A stretch of 64,000 bases of DNA from Topomyia yanbarensis (lineage: Eukaryota; Arthropoda; Insecta; Diptera; Culicidae). The notes beneath the pieces were generated by a model. The model made no database searches. It saw only the letters and a list, made by a program, of their open reading frames with translations, and had not been told where the DNA came from. The stretch is taken from NCBI RefSeq assembly GCF_030247195.1, contig NC_080672.1:92638113-92702112 (forward strand), in the 5' to 3' direction. The position numbers and the translations under genes are program-made. How positions within the stretch are numbered: position 1 is the stretch's first letter; every line of letters begins with the position of its first letter. Below are positions 10,078 through 21,689 of the stretch, piece after piece.

Positions 10078-12080
10078 TGTAACGAGTACATATATTCCTA
10101 TAGGTTGTCTGCAGCGTTGTATACAAATATTGTCTGCAATGTTGTATACAAATAGTCTTGGTATATTAAGTTTAGTTCATTAATGTTTATGTTGTGAAAT
10201 GCATGTTAAATAAGTAATGAATATTGAATAAATAATTTCAAGTTGAATTCAAAGATTTGGTCGACTATTAAGTCGACACAAATCTTCAATTGGGATTACC
10301 GTATCCTACGCTCCCATATAGGATAGGACTTGGCATAATAATACATATAAGCAAATGAGTTCCTAGCTTTCGTCTACCAATGAGACTGCTACCGACGCAC
10401 CCGCTGATACGATGAAGATTTGCTACCGATTGAGGCCACTGACCCTTACGCAATGTGCCGGGGGAAAGATTCTTTTTCGCTCTGTCATGTGGGAGGGAAG
10501 CGGCTTGGTATGATTAAAACTGTCCGTTACAAAAAGATGACCCTTGCTGCAATTTGGGATTTCGTGCATTCGAACACGATTTTCAAGAACTTCGCTAAGC
10601 AAGTTCCGGTACGAAGATTACCAAATGCCCGGTTAATCTGAGGATTCCCAATGCTAGATTTCTCACTTTGGTCTGACTAGTGGAAGAGGCAGGAGTTGTC
10701 CGTTTCTAAAATTCGCGTCGTGGTGTGTTCAAAAAGGTAGCAAAGTGACATGAAGATTCCTTAACAGTTTGCTAAAACGTTACGTTTCCTTTCCCAAACA
10801 GCTAGGTAGAATCCCATTCAGTGGCAGTCAGTGTAGGCAGTGTCGTGTGCGTATTTGTGAGACTAAAGGTAAACCTCGTGTTCTCGTCCTACGTGCAAAG
10901 TTCTTATTTTTCGGCATGTGTGCGATTCTATTTTTCTACAGATTCGTAACGGTCAAACGCCCAACACACCACACCATACCGCTAGCGACAGCTTCTGACC
11001 CCACCGTCAGCTCTCAGAGTTTCCCGGCGGTACACGTGGCCGGAAGAGGGTCGCTGACGTCATCACCGCGCCCTTGGCAGGGCAGACCAGCCGACACGCT
11101 AAGATCGGCAACCAACATTTTCTTCTTCGGTTTCGACCGGAATTTGCGGCGTCCGTACCACGTCGAGCGAATCTGGGGTGACGACTTCGGCACAGGTACC
11201 TGGTAGACAGACAGCAGAAAAACAGCTCCGTCGTCACCCGCAGTATGCAGTAAGCACGTAACGTAAAAAGGTCGTGAGTAAAATCAATGCACGTTTCCGT
11301 TTTGTGATTGTCCATGCGCATGTGACTTTAAACAGGGCCGCTACCCTAAATTCAAAGCGAGCCTTTTGTGGTTGACCGGCCGCAACAAAGCACACACAGA
11401 GAACACACGAGGCACGAAAATAGACGCCACACTGTGATTACAAAACTATGTAGGAGATAAACGATGGGAAAGGGAAAGGAAAAGAGAGGAGACTAGGCCT
11501 AGATGAATGAGCAAAGCATGTGTTAGTGTAGGAACGAAAAATAAAAATTGTAAAAGCTCAAAATAAACTTTGTTAGAAGCAATACAAATGTGTCCCGGAA
11601 TGAAGCTTTCTCCGTTTTAGATGCACCCAGAATGCATTAGATTTGCCTTGCGTGAAATAGTCCCGTCTTAGTTTATTGTGCTGGTTTTTTCATGTCGTCG
11701 GTTTTCGTTTAATTATTTTTTGTAGTTGCTGTTTACTGGAGAGGTTGACTCCGAGAACAACCGGGACAAATCCCAATTCTTTCATTTAGTTAATCTATTG
11801 TGGGATTTGTACTTTGCCAGTGATGAGAAAACCCGTGGCGACGGACATTGGGTTTGAATGTACGGACATCCTGACTGCAGTTTAGGTCTTTAGGTCGGGT
11901 ACATCGGACACGTTTTGAGTCAGCTAGCTCGCTTCCCTTCCCGTATTAGGGATAAAAAGAACCTTCCCTTGAAAGGTCTCAGGCCGGGCAAACCTTCATC
12001 TGGTGGGTGGTCTCTCAATTAGAGAGTGGCGCTTAAATCACCCACTTAACAGCGGGGAGCGGTTCGGCTGGCCAGTTGCA
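10078..12080. mobile_element. TG...CA insertion with AACC duplication (solo LTR-like)
   Basis: This 2003-bp segment interrupts R1-family ORF2. It starts TGTAACGAG and ends CAGTTGCA, with AACC at both edges (10074-10077 and 12081-12084); the intact relative has a single copy at the equivalent position. TG...CA ends with a 4-bp duplication fit an LTR of the Gypsy or BEL type. No second LTR, gag or pol was found inside, so a solo LTR is the simplest reading. AATAAA motifs occur at 10227-10232 and near 11563. A 145-codon open frame at 10769-11206 has no recognisable motif. Confidence 0.6.
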
Positions 12081-13245
12081 AACCCCGTCTTACATGAGGT
12101 TCCATAATACCGGGCCTAGGATAGAGCTCTGCGGGACTCCGGCGGTAAGAGGAACCCTTTTCGGACCGGCATCGGTCTCGTATAGCAGTACACGGTTCTG
12201 GAAGTAACTTGCCAGTTTCCGGTACAGACCCACCGGTAGGCTAAGCCGGTGTAACGAGAGCGCGATGCCATCCCAGCTTGAGCTGTTGAACGCGTTCTTC
12301 ACGTCAAGTGTCACTAACGCACAGTATCGAATGCCTCGCCTTTTTCGTTGGATCGCTATCTCGGTAGTTTTTATCACTGAGTTGATAGCGTCCACCGTGA
12401 ACTTACCCTTTCGAAAACCAAACTGATTGCTTAACAGGCCGTCCGTATCTTCTGAGTACGGGGTTAGCCTGTTGAGGATGATCCTCTCAAGCAATTTGCC
12501 AGTCGTGTCGATCAGACAGATTGGTCTGTACGCCGATGGGTCGCCTGGCGGCTTCCCGGGCTTCGGTAACAACACCAATTTCTGCCTTTTCCATCTATCG
12601 GGGAGGCGGCATTCGTCAAGGCATCTCTGCATAGCTAGCCTGAACATGTTCGGGTTCGCTATGATCGCTGCCTTGAGAGCGCTGTTTGGAACGATGGAGT
12701 GCCACACAGCGCTCTCAAGGTAGCGGCCCTGGAGCTTTGTTCATTACTAGGGAATTATCCACTGCGAGTAGTTCTTCATTCGTCACCGGAGCCACCATTG
12801 CGACCGTGCCCGCACTGTCTCGTAGTGCAGGTGGCCAGGGACTTGTGGCTCGAGGCGGGAAGAGTGCTTCGATAATCGTCGCCAACCGGTCCGGAGACCG
12901 TTCTGGGGGTGAAGAGCCCCCTTTGGTCTTGGCCATCACGATTCTGTAGGCGTCACCCCACGGATTAGCGTTGGTACTCTCACACAGGTTGTCGAAACAC
13001 GCTCTCTTGCTGCTTTTAATGGCCTTGTTAAGGGCCAATTTCGCAGCTCGAAACACTTCACGGCGGTTCTCTCTTGCATCCTCGGTGCGAGCTCTTTGCA
13101 TCCTACGTCTAGCTCTGAGGCAGGCTGATCGTAGAGCTGCAATCTCGGCACTCCACCAGTATACCGGGCATCTGCCGTTTCTTGGCAGTGTTTTCCTCGG
13201 CATAGTGGCGTTGCACGCGCGTGATAGAACAGCTACCAGCGCATC
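12081..13245 (-). pseudogene. R1-family ORF2, linker and RT fingers/palm
   Basis: The minus-strand translation matches the intact ORF2 from about residue 246 (ALVAVLSRAC) through KLVLLPKPGKPPGDPSAYRP, NQFGFRKGK, the motif A block LVTLDVKNAFN and the motif B block AGVPQSSILGPVLWN. A small inverted duplication at 12671-12720 breaks the frame just after NKAPGP. Motif B has Ser in place of the Gly of PQGS. The piece ends at the LTR-like insertion and continues at 10077. Confidence 0.85.
12671..12720. repeat. Local inverted duplication (19-bp arms)
   Basis: CCTTGAGAGCGCTGTTTGG at 12671-12689 recurs inverted at 12702-12720 with one mismatch around a 12-bp loop. The intact relative (near 26570-26590) has the segment only once, so the second arm arose within this copy. 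Confidence 0.75.
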
Positions 13246-14650
13246 CCCTACCGTATGTATGGCTGTATGCATAAATGTGTATAGGAGCCATGTATCCCTA
13301 AGCAACATGAAAGGACAGCCACAGAGCCATGGAAAGCCGGGTGCGCTGTCATAGGTGTAACCATAAAGCACTGCACACACTGTCAAGTGCAATGGTGAGA
13401 CGGCAGGTGTACAGTAAATGCGCAGAGGTTGCAGAAAGAGGTTATTGAGACAGCCCAATTGCACACTGATAAATAAAAATAACAATAATAAAAATAAATT
13501 TTTGTTGTATGTTTTCAATCGTTGTTTTCGGGATAACTTGGATCAACAAAATATTAGTATCGAAAAGAGAAATAACACTCAAAATGTTGTGGAAATCGCA
13601 TAACTGCAGGCAATTTTATGACCCGATATTGTGACGTCTCGAAAGAAAACAAAATTTCCTGAAAGATACAGCTGACTTTTATCGAAATTTATCAAGAAAA
13701 TAGTCAAGAATAAATAGTTAACAAAAAAAATCTAGGACTTTTAAAATATTTTCTATTTCTTAAAAAGAGTTCCGTTTAAGTTGATTGATTTAATTAATTT
13801 ACAAGGAATTGTTTGAACAGATTGAAACGATGCATGAGAGTTGTATGCATGTTTAGAATATGATTTGTTTTTAAAGAGAATCATTCTAACCGTTCGTTGC
13901 TAAAAAAGACTCATTTGATTAAAGTTACTCCGGTGATCAAAGATGCCCCGTTTTACGGTATAAAGCCTTGCTGAATTATTGTTAGCCCACCAGCTTCAGG
14001 AAGTACACGAAAATGGAAATGGAGAATGAGGAGCTTAATGGAATCGAAAAAATGGAAATACTGGCACTGATTCGTCGATGAGTTGATGAGAGAGACATCA
14101 AGAGTGTTTTTGAGCTTTTGAGACCCCTTGCCTTTTGGAGGGTTAAAAACGAAGTTTTTTTCTTTGCTAATTCTGGAACAATAATACTTTGCTTTAGGAC
14201 GCAGGGTGACCGCCAAGCTACGTCACTATTTAGAGGTTTGTGACGAAATGCTACGTAATTTATGGAGGTTAACACAGCTTCCAAATCCCACTAGCCGGTA
14301 GCGGCATTATGAAAAATAGTTTTCTACATATGGTCTGGCTTCCCCATACAAAGGATGTAGGAGGTGTTAGCTCTACCGATTTTCCAAGGGCCCATTTCAG
14401 AATGACAGAGACCTAGCGGTACATTCCGAGGTCAGTTTTGCGTCGGCTTAACTATAATACGAGTATCAAATGAATACCAGTGTTATTATTAAACTTTCGA
14501 TTCCTTTCCACGAATAAGTGCGTATTGAATTGATGCGTATTTAGTGTAGCATGAAAGTTGAATAAATTGCTTTCAAGATTTACCTTTTTAGCTTATTACC
14601 ATATAACTACCGTCATTTACCTTTGAGTGGAATAGTGGATTATATATAAG
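13246..14650. other. AT-rich DNA with repeat fragments
   Basis: No gene seen. 13921-13964 carries a repeat end (AAAGTTACTCCGGTGATCAAA ending CGTTTTACGG) like the 17240-17880 element. About 14205-14285 holds a block (TTTGTGACGAAATGCTACGT) shared with 53120-53205. A GC-richer piece at 13246-13430 is unassigned. Confidence 0.4.
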
Positions 14651-15997
14651 TAGGGGAGACTGAGGAGACTTGATCCCCTTTTTTATTTTTCAGTCCAACT
14701 CCGTGGAATGATAAAAAACTATGTATTTTTTGTAGCTTTATATTGTTTCTAGGGATGACTAATAATCATAAAAAAATTACATGGAAATATTATACTGGAC
14801 ATGAGCTATGAGCATTTCTGGAAAACAACAAAAAAATGGAAAATTCTTAGATTAGTGGAGACTCGATCCCTAATTTGGGGACACTTGATTCCTTTATGAA
14901 AACGTGTTTAAAAAAGTGTGTAGGGTAATAAGCCTATTTTTGCCCTGTTTCTACTATCATCCTACCCATCTGAAGCCTTTGGTTAGAGCAGCGTCTGCCA
15001 TCTTTGCTCAACGCATTGACTCAAATGGTATTGCGATAATGGGGGTACTCGATTACAGATTTTTCTGCGCTCAAACAGAAGATTTTCACTATTCTCAAGA
15101 CAATTTTGTTATTATATTGGCTCTTAATAAGAGGCGAATGACCTTAACGTTAAAACCTTTATAATCGAAATAAAAAAATGGACCTTAATAACAAATCAAA
15201 GAAGCTGAAATAATAAAATTATTGTAGTAATAATGTGGTACCCTTCTTAATAGGGCAAAAACTGGTACATTACCCCATTCAATTTTATAAATGGATTGTA
15301 GTATTGATTAAATTGTTATGATTAGATATTATCTCTCACCTGATTTTTTACGAATTCCCCAAATCTCCGTGCAATTATTTGAAAGCTGTCTTTATTATGA
15401 TTGAGGAACGTCAAATGTGGGATGAATGGTTGCTACGTATACTGTAGTAAACAATTACAGTTATGTTTCTTTACGATGAAGCGTTCATTTTTGACATTTT
15501 TTTATGACAACAATGACTTCAATTTTTCTGGTGTGAATTTGGTTATTTTCAGTGGTGTGTATGAAGTATGGCGAAGGGGATCAAATCTCCACGAATTTGA
15601 AGGGATCAAGTGAACCCATAGCATCTATTTCAGCAAACTTTAGTAAAAATATAGTTGAACAAAAGAATCAGCTCAATCATAACGTATTCATATAATTTAC
15701 ATTCTCTTGTAATTCTGTATGCAAAAGTAGAGTATGTAGTAGGTGATTTTATCAATTTTATAAAAGTTTGAAAATTTGAAAAATAAATCTTCTTTAGTTC
15801 TTCTGAGACTTTTTTTTAAATCGGTAAAAATTCGGTTACACAAAAGTCCAATTTCTTTTTTCTGTGTTCATGAAATTTATGTTTAGATAAAACTACGCAA
15901 CTTTATAGTATATTTGATCAATGTATTCTGATCCGTCTTTGAGTTACAATGATGGGATCAAGTCTCCCCGGGGATCAAGTCTCCTCAGTCTCCCCTA
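14651..15997. mobile_element. TA-flanked MITE with perfect 28-bp inverted ends
   Basis: The left end (14651-14678) starts TAGGGGAGACTGAGGAGAC and is matched by an exact inverted copy at 15970-15997. TA lies at both edges, as expected for a TA-target DNA transposon derivative. The interior is AT-rich and non-coding. Variants of GGGATCAAGTCTCC recur inside, near 14860-14895, 15580-15615 and 15955-15990. A SINE 3' fragment lies inside at 15131-15177. Confidence 0.85.
15131..15177 (+). repeat. SINE 3'-end fragment
   Basis: GAGGCGAATGACC...ACCTTTATAATCGAAATAAAA matches the 3' end of the tRNA-like SINE at 63839-63886. No 5' tRNA-like part is visible, so it is 5'-truncated inside the MITE. Confidence 0.65.
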
Positions 15998-15999
15998 TA

Positions 16000-16600
16000 T
16001 TTTACCGACCAGGATAACATTTCTGCTGAAAACAATCGAGAAAAAATTCTATCATGCTGTCATGTCGAATATCAGTTTATATCGATACACTAAAGTCTAC
16101 AGTGATGGCCAAGTAGAAATTGGAATAATTTGGAGCGTTTTATAAGGAAAAGAGACGTCCTCACCGGATTACATTAGCTGCGATGGAAGTTCATCTAAAC
16201 TATGAGCAGCGTAACATCCATTTGGCATTTATTCTCTATAGAAATTCGGTCCTCCTTTTCAGCAATCGCAAATCATGAATCTGTCGACCTTGAGTTTACT
16301 GCTGCGCCGAAACCTGCCTAGTTGCTCTTGATAAAAACTAGATCGAAGCGAACTCACATCACAGCCTTTTCCGGGCAAGTACCAGTTAATCACTCGCGAT
16401 AATTATCGGAATACGTCCGGGTGCTTGGGCACCAGCGTCAAACCCTCTTCGTTGGCCAATCGCACCGCTTTCGCTTTCGTGCGCGATTTTTCATATCCGA
16501 GGTAATATTAGGAAATGGCTTGCATAATTCTTGTTGGGAAATTTTAAGTTGCTGCAACAAAAATAATCGAAAAGAATCTTGAGAATCGCAGTGTCGAGAA
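16000..16600. other. No gene seen
   Basis: Mixed composition with short broken frames. Parts may be decayed retrotransposon (a possible RNase H-like stretch near 16090), but this is too weak to call. Confidence 0.3.
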
Positions 16601-16609
16601 TAAAACCTG

Positions 16610-16850
16610 CCAGGAACCCGTAGTCTACTTCCGGACGAAGCTTTTGTGTTGACTCGATTTTGCCGGATGTCGCGGACGTGCAGCTTCCAATCAATATTTC
16701 GTGTGACGTCATACGAAATATTGTTTGTTTCGGTGGCCCTGAACCGTTAGTAATTACGATCGGCAGATGGTTGCTGCTGTGGGTATCAGGGATTACCTTC
16801 CACATGCAATCTAACTGCAACGATGTGGAGCAGAAGGGCAAGATTAGCAC
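16610..16850 (-). pseudogene. Non-LTR endonuclease C-terminal fragment
   Basis: The minus-strand frame contains WKVIPDTHSSNHLPIVITNG, resembling the last endonuclease motif of I/LOA-type elements (W.v.dd.hgSDHyPi.i). Asn replaces the usual Asp. Only this region is recognisable. Confidence 0.45.
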
Positions 16851-17240
16851 TATACTTTATAACGTTAAACTGCACGTACTGGAAAGGTCGATTTATCGAT
16901 CCGGGAGTCACCGAAAGAATGCCAAAGGTACATTTATCTATATATTTGAAGGATCGATATATCGAAGTATTGGTTATTATGATTTATTGTTTAAAATTTC
17001 AGACACTAACTTTCCGGATCGCATTGATTTGTATTGATGTCAATTTTGGGATCAAAAGAAAAATGTAAGCGAATAAATGCTTTTTCCAAGATTAAGCTTT
17101 CAAGAGTACCGTTTTTTAAAGTTTAGTATTTTTAAACCATATACTAATGTATGGAGAACAAGATTGGATGGTTTTACCTAAAATTGTCCGCTTACAGTTA
17201 TTTTTCAAAAATGATTTCGTGTTGGAATTCGTTTTCGTAT

Positions 17241-17874
17241 TCCGGGGTAACTTTGATAACCTGCATGTTCACTCACATTAAGTTTTTGATGTCAATATTT
17301 TTCATTCAAATGTTCGTTTAAACTAATTCTGAAAAGATACTCATTGTTAAATAGATGTTAATTGGTATTGTACAAAGTATTTCAATATACTATAAAATTC
17401 GAATGACCAAAAATCGCATAATTTGTGTCCAACTAGAGTAAAAAAATCTGAAAACATTTAAAACTACTAATTTGGTTTTATTGTAGTGGTTTATTAATAT
17501 ACAAAAAGTTGGAATATTGAATATAAAAATATTGCGAATTTTAGATTAAAATAATTTGAAATAGTTTCATTAATATAAAAGTAAATTAGTCACATCCCAC
17601 ATCGCTTGGAATTTATTACTCTTGCTAAAATCTGAGATTTATTTGTTTCATAAAAAATATACACTTTACGAAGCTTCGTAAAAATAAGGTAAAGTCAAAT
17701 TCGAGTTTTTGTAGTTTTTGTACCCAAAACCGAAAAATATACTCAAAAAGTATAACAGATCAGTGTTTTATAAGTTTTGAGTATAATTCATTTCAAATTT
17801 AAATGTTTCGGTAGACTATTTTGGCTAAACAAGCGATCTACGAAAAAAGTTTTGAATGATCAAAGTCACTCCGG
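17241..17874. mobile_element. Candidate MITE, CCGGRGTRACTTTGAT ends
   Basis: The core TCCGGGGTAACTTTGAT at the left is matched, inverted, by ATCAAAGTCACTCCGG at the right (17858-17874). Related single ends occur near 7000 and 13921. Target duplication not resolved. Interior AT-rich and non-coding. Confidence 0.45.
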
Positions 17875-18176
17875 TTTACGGTAATATAAAACCGTTGGAT
17901 GAAGAAGACGTCAAAAAAACTGTTGGGGTACAGAAATACGAAAAACGTGGTAACTGTTAGTGCTCAAATGGAAGGTATTAGTCACATTTGTTAGCCTCAC
18001 TTATTTTTGTGACCAAATCTTTGTTAACCCAAAAGTTATAGATGTTTGAAAACGTTGTTGTTTATAAACCAAATGGGCATGAAGGGATTAATTGAACTGG
18101 TATATTTCGGATATAATAATATATTGGTAGAAATAACGAAAAACTAAGTTTTTATATTAGCGGGTTACTATTGCTA

Positions 18177-18749
18177 CTACGGTAGTGGGTAATCGTCTTC
18201 GCCGGGGCCGTTCGTTACAGGTTCACTATTGCTTGATATTACTATTTTTGTAGTAGTAGTTGTTGTTGCTGCAGTTCTAGTAGTAATTGGTATTGGTGTG
18301 TTACCTTCGTCATCGTCGTCATCATTATCGTCAGTATCATCATCATCATCATCATCATCATCGTTATCCTCAACACTTGTGGTGCTATAATCCCGTTTCT
18401 TTCTGGACAGTAATACGGGAACACTTGAAGTACCACTTTTAATTGTTTCAGTTGATGGTCGAAGCGTCGTTGGATCAACGAGTTCGAGATGGGTCGGCTT
18501 TGTTGAATTCTCCGCAGATATTAACGCTTCAACTGTTGTCGTTAGTTGAACAGCCGGTGGAGCTTGCTGAATATGTGCTATAGTCGTGGTATTTAATTCA
18601 GTTTCCGCGCTAGTAGTGGAAGAATTTCCAGGAATCGAATCTTTATGTGTGAAAGCACTGAACAGATTGTCGAAAAAATCATCAATTCCGGCTGAAACCG
18701 TAGACACTACAGCAAAAAGCACAAACATGCGAAATCCAGGAAGAACCAT
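18177..18749 (-). CDS. Secreted acidic Thr-rich protein (gene 1)
   Basis: A 190-residue intronless frame. I chose the ATG at 18749 because upstream in-frame codons lack an ATG and it follows a clear core promoter. Residues 1-20 (MVLPGFRMFVLFAVVSTVSA) form a signal peptide; a second ATG at codon 8 would give a shorter one. The mature part has N-glycosylation sequons near 43, 53 and 81, a furin-like RKKR at 116-119, an Asp-rich run at about 127-148 encoded by a trinucleotide repeat, then a Thr-rich tract and the C-terminus EDDYPLP. Presumably secreted and processed; function unknown. Promoter block and layout match the genes at 31754 and 57452. Confidence 0.75.
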   Translation of the reverse strand: MVLPGFRMFVLFAVVSTVSAGIDDFFDNLFSAFTHKDSIPGNSSTTSAETELNTTTIAHIQQAPPAVQLTTTVEALISAENSTKPTHLELVDPTTLRPSTETIKSGTSSVPVLLSRKKRDYSTTSVEDNDDDDDDDDDTDDNDDDDDEGNTPIPITTRTAATTTTTTKIVISSNSEPVTNGPGEDDYPLP

Positions 18750-18779
18750 TCTGCTGTAAGTTGTTATGTCCGGCAGGCT

Positions 18780-18828
18780 AGAACCCGTCAACGACTGCTA
18801 AAAAATGAGATCAACGTGAACATTTATA
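18780..18828 (-). promoter_or_regulatory. TATA box and initiator of gene 1
   Basis: On the minus strand TATAAAT begins at 18828. The initiator block AGTCGTTGACGGGTTCT starts at 18796, 32 bp downstream. The implied 5' leader is about 47 nt. The block aligns without gaps to those of the other two secreted genes. Confidence 0.7.
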
Positions 18829-18849
18829 CAACCGAAAGTGGATTTCGGA

Positions 18850-19540
18850 AATCCCATACTGGTAGTGCAGCCTGTGTTGGGCCAAGGTGATGATTTTTGG
18901 TCAATTAACAGAGATTTATGGTAGTTGAAAGTTTTTCTAGAAATTATTATTCTGTCTTTATTTTATTATTCCTGAGCAATATTTCCTTAAAAACAGAAAG
19001 GCCCTTGTGACTATTGACGTTCTTTCACATAATTATTTTAGTTGGTGTGCAAGTGCAAATCGCCTGCCAAAGCTAATACATTTTTAGTAATTTCGACAAT
19101 TTTTCTGCTTCAACTATTGGGCTGTTTAGGCATTCTGAACAAGCACCCTAAAACCAACAGCAGCCATCCCAAATTCAGAAGTTTTGCTAATTGTTTCGAT
19201 ATTTGCGAACTCACAAATTAGCATGTTTGTAATTGATTAACAACAGCCGTAAACATCAAGAGTGAATAGGAAACCATGTAATGGAAAACCGGAATCCCTT
19301 AAATGTAAAGGAAATGGAAAAAATGGATTGACAGTTTTAAAGAGCAGTGAGAAAGTAAATATAGTCAAAAGCGAAAAAAATTAAGGATTAATTTAAATAA
19401 AATTATTTAGAGAGCAGTGAGGGAAAAAAGTGGATCGTAAGAAAAATATATGTGAAATGAGTTACAAGGAAATGTGTAGAAATTTAATCGTGTGTTTGGT
19501 TCTAATGCTGTTTGTATTTTACATAGCCATACTCTGGTAG
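18850..19540. other. AT-rich intergenic DNA
   Basis: No gene, RNA or clear repeat boundary seen. Confidence 0.4.
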
Positions 19541-19544
19541 CGGA

Positions 19545-19845
19545 TCCATTTTGAGGTTCATCGCTGCGTTAACCCGGAAATCCGGAAAATCGATCGATCT
19601 CCGTCGATGTAGTATCAGATCGCCGACCTAGTGGTATCCGGCATAGATTATCCTGGTGTACCTATGGCCTCGTTGTTGCGTTGCGTACCACTATAGGTAC
19701 ATTCGGAGAGCATTGGTCATCGGTTAGCATTACACGGCCCCAGGGGCATCGCACGGTACACGTGATAGCCGGAATTGTGGGATGGTCCTCTAGGGGAAAG
19801 GCTACCAAGGCCCGAGTAGGCAACCCCTGTAACTCGGCAAAACGA
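19545..19845. other. Isolated GC-rich island, unassigned
   Basis: A sharply bounded stretch far richer in GC than its surroundings, with no open frame of note. Its composition resembles the untranslated ends of the GC-rich non-LTR elements elsewhere in the window, but no shared block was found. Confidence 0.35.
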
Positions 19846-19915
19846 TAATTACAAATACCTATTTTTCAGCAGCACGTTATACGTTTTGATTTCAAATTGT
19901 CAGCTTCTTTATCAC

Positions 19916-20695
19916 ATACACCGAGATAAAATAACTAATGAATTCCATAAGAATCACTTATGATTCGGCGCCACAAGTATCCCATATGAAAATCGTAAGT
20001 TTGACTTATGACTCGGAGGAAAAAATGGCCTCGATGGCTCACTTAGAATTTCCATAAGTCATGCTAATGAAATTTTTAAGCCATCTTTATACCTTTCATG
20101 CGACTGTGCTTATGTATATCATCATGCTTGAATATAAATTTAATAAATGATATGTTATGAAATCCATAGATATATAATATGGCGCTAGTTCGAGAAAATA
20201 CTAACTCAGCATCATATTTTTCATTTTATAATACATATTTTTTATTTAAACGAATTAATTCACATGAATAAAGAGCACTTATCGCTAGTTTGATGTTTTG
20301 ATGAGTTTGTGAAGTCTCATAATATATCCAATAAGCTGTAAATGAATGAAAAAGAAGTCTTGAAAGTTTAATAAAATTACATTTCTTATGAAAGTAATGT
20401 AAAATATGAAGCAATGAGTTACGAAGAATATTTACTTACATTTCATGTCCCCAAATTTGAAAAAAGAACATTAAATTCAATCCACTTCCAAAAATGCCTA
20501 GTTTCCTATTTTCACTGATTTCATATGGTAAAATTATGACATTTGCACAATAATACGATTATGAACATCATTACATACGTCTATAAATTCCATAGGGCGA
20601 ACTTATGAAATGCATAAGCGTCCAATGAAATCAAAATTGTGTAGCTTCATAAGTTGCGACTTATGACATTCTTAAGTAGATTTGCGTCAGTGTAT
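19916..20695. mobile_element. Candidate MITE with imperfect 36-bp inverted ends
   Basis: The left ATACACCGAG...CCATAAG (19916-19951) is matched inverted by CTTATGACATT...GTCAGTGTAT (20660-20695) with several mismatches. Subterminal ATAAG/CTTAT motifs are dense at both ends. No coding capacity. Target duplication not seen. Confidence 0.5.
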
Positions 20696-20706
20696 GAAAA
20701 CAACTG

Positions 20707-21582
20707 TAGGTGAGCCCGGACCTATTTGGCAGTTGGGGTAAGTTGGCGAAATCCCTTTTTCTCCGTTTCTATTAGACATATAGCGCTGCCTCTTCTTGTG
20801 TATCTCAATTTATGATAAACCCATTATCCAACGTGTTTTTGTTGCAAAACGTTTTGTTTTGTAAATGCTGTGGGCGATATTATGTTTTCGAGCACCAAGT
20901 AAATTTTCTAAATTTTGTGTTATTTAGGGTGATTTTCAATCTATTTCCCGAATGATAATATTTTTTGATAGCGGGTGAAAAGAGTTTTCAGTATCCGTAT
21001 AGATATCACATCAATCTATGAACAAAAGTTGTTTTTTAAATAGTTATTTATAAAATATGAAGTTGGGGCACTATTTACACTATTTACTCCAAAGTAAGAA
21101 AATCTTTTTCATGTGTATCTTGTCAATGCAGGAGACACTTCGGCCAATTGCCTGAAAAATTTCGAAAATTTGCTTATGAATTTGGAGCACGCGCAAAAGT
21201 CAAAATACCGGGGTATTGAGACTGAAATATAATAACAAATGTCGGTTAATCTACAGTTTTCTTGAAAGGACATTCAGCACGTTCCAAAAGTAATTGAAAG
21301 TAACACCCTTGAAGTAATTGAATCTCCATTTGATTGCTTCGTTTTTGGCGTATCTACACATACCGCCAACATACCCCGGGGCCGGGGTAAGTTAGCGGGT
21401 TTTCCGCGTCGCATATCTTTGTCTCTAAAAATGGAGATAATGCGTTAAACATTTTAATAAAATTCAGAGATGTTGCCAACAGTCTACTCTTTCATGCCAC
21501 GTGTTTTATTTTGCAAGATCTACGTCAAAACAGTAAAAAAATGAAAACTGAAAACACCGCCAACCAGCCCCGGTCTCCCCTA
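20707..21582. mobile_element. TA-flanked MITE, diverged ends
   Basis: The ends TAGGTGAGCCCGG (20707 onward) and, inverted, TAGGGGAGACCGG (ending 21582) agree at about 19 of 26 positions. TA lies at both edges. A GGGGTAAGTTRGCG motif recurs at about 20735 and 21384. The left edge abuts the preceding candidate MITE. Confidence 0.55.
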
Positions 21583-21689
21583 GTAGGCGCATGTTTTGTT
21601 GGAGCACTCATCACGATACCATTAGACGAGATCACCGTTGAACCAGTAAAACAATGTGATCGACAAAGGAATCTAGACGCAACCTGTCC

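Larger units (their letters stand above)
7963..13245 (-). mobile_element. Decayed R1-family copy, split by two insertions
   Basis: Read on the minus strand, this is one copy of the family that is intact at 23484-29210. ORF2 from the linker after the endonuclease to mid-RT lies at 13245-12081. It then continues without loss of sequence at 10077-9036, followed by the 3' UTR at 9035-8887 and 8114-7963. The two coding parts abut exactly around the motif corresponding to 27170-27185 once the 10078-12080 insertion is removed. The 5' end (5' UTR, ORF1, endonuclease) is missing, and the 3' UTR match stops inside its tandem subrepeats. Confidence 0.8.

Noticed and set aside
10769..11206. 145-codon open frame inside the TG...CA insertion
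   Set aside because: No recognisable domain; lies in a likely solo LTR, and an overlapping minus-strand frame (11007-11321) is equally long.
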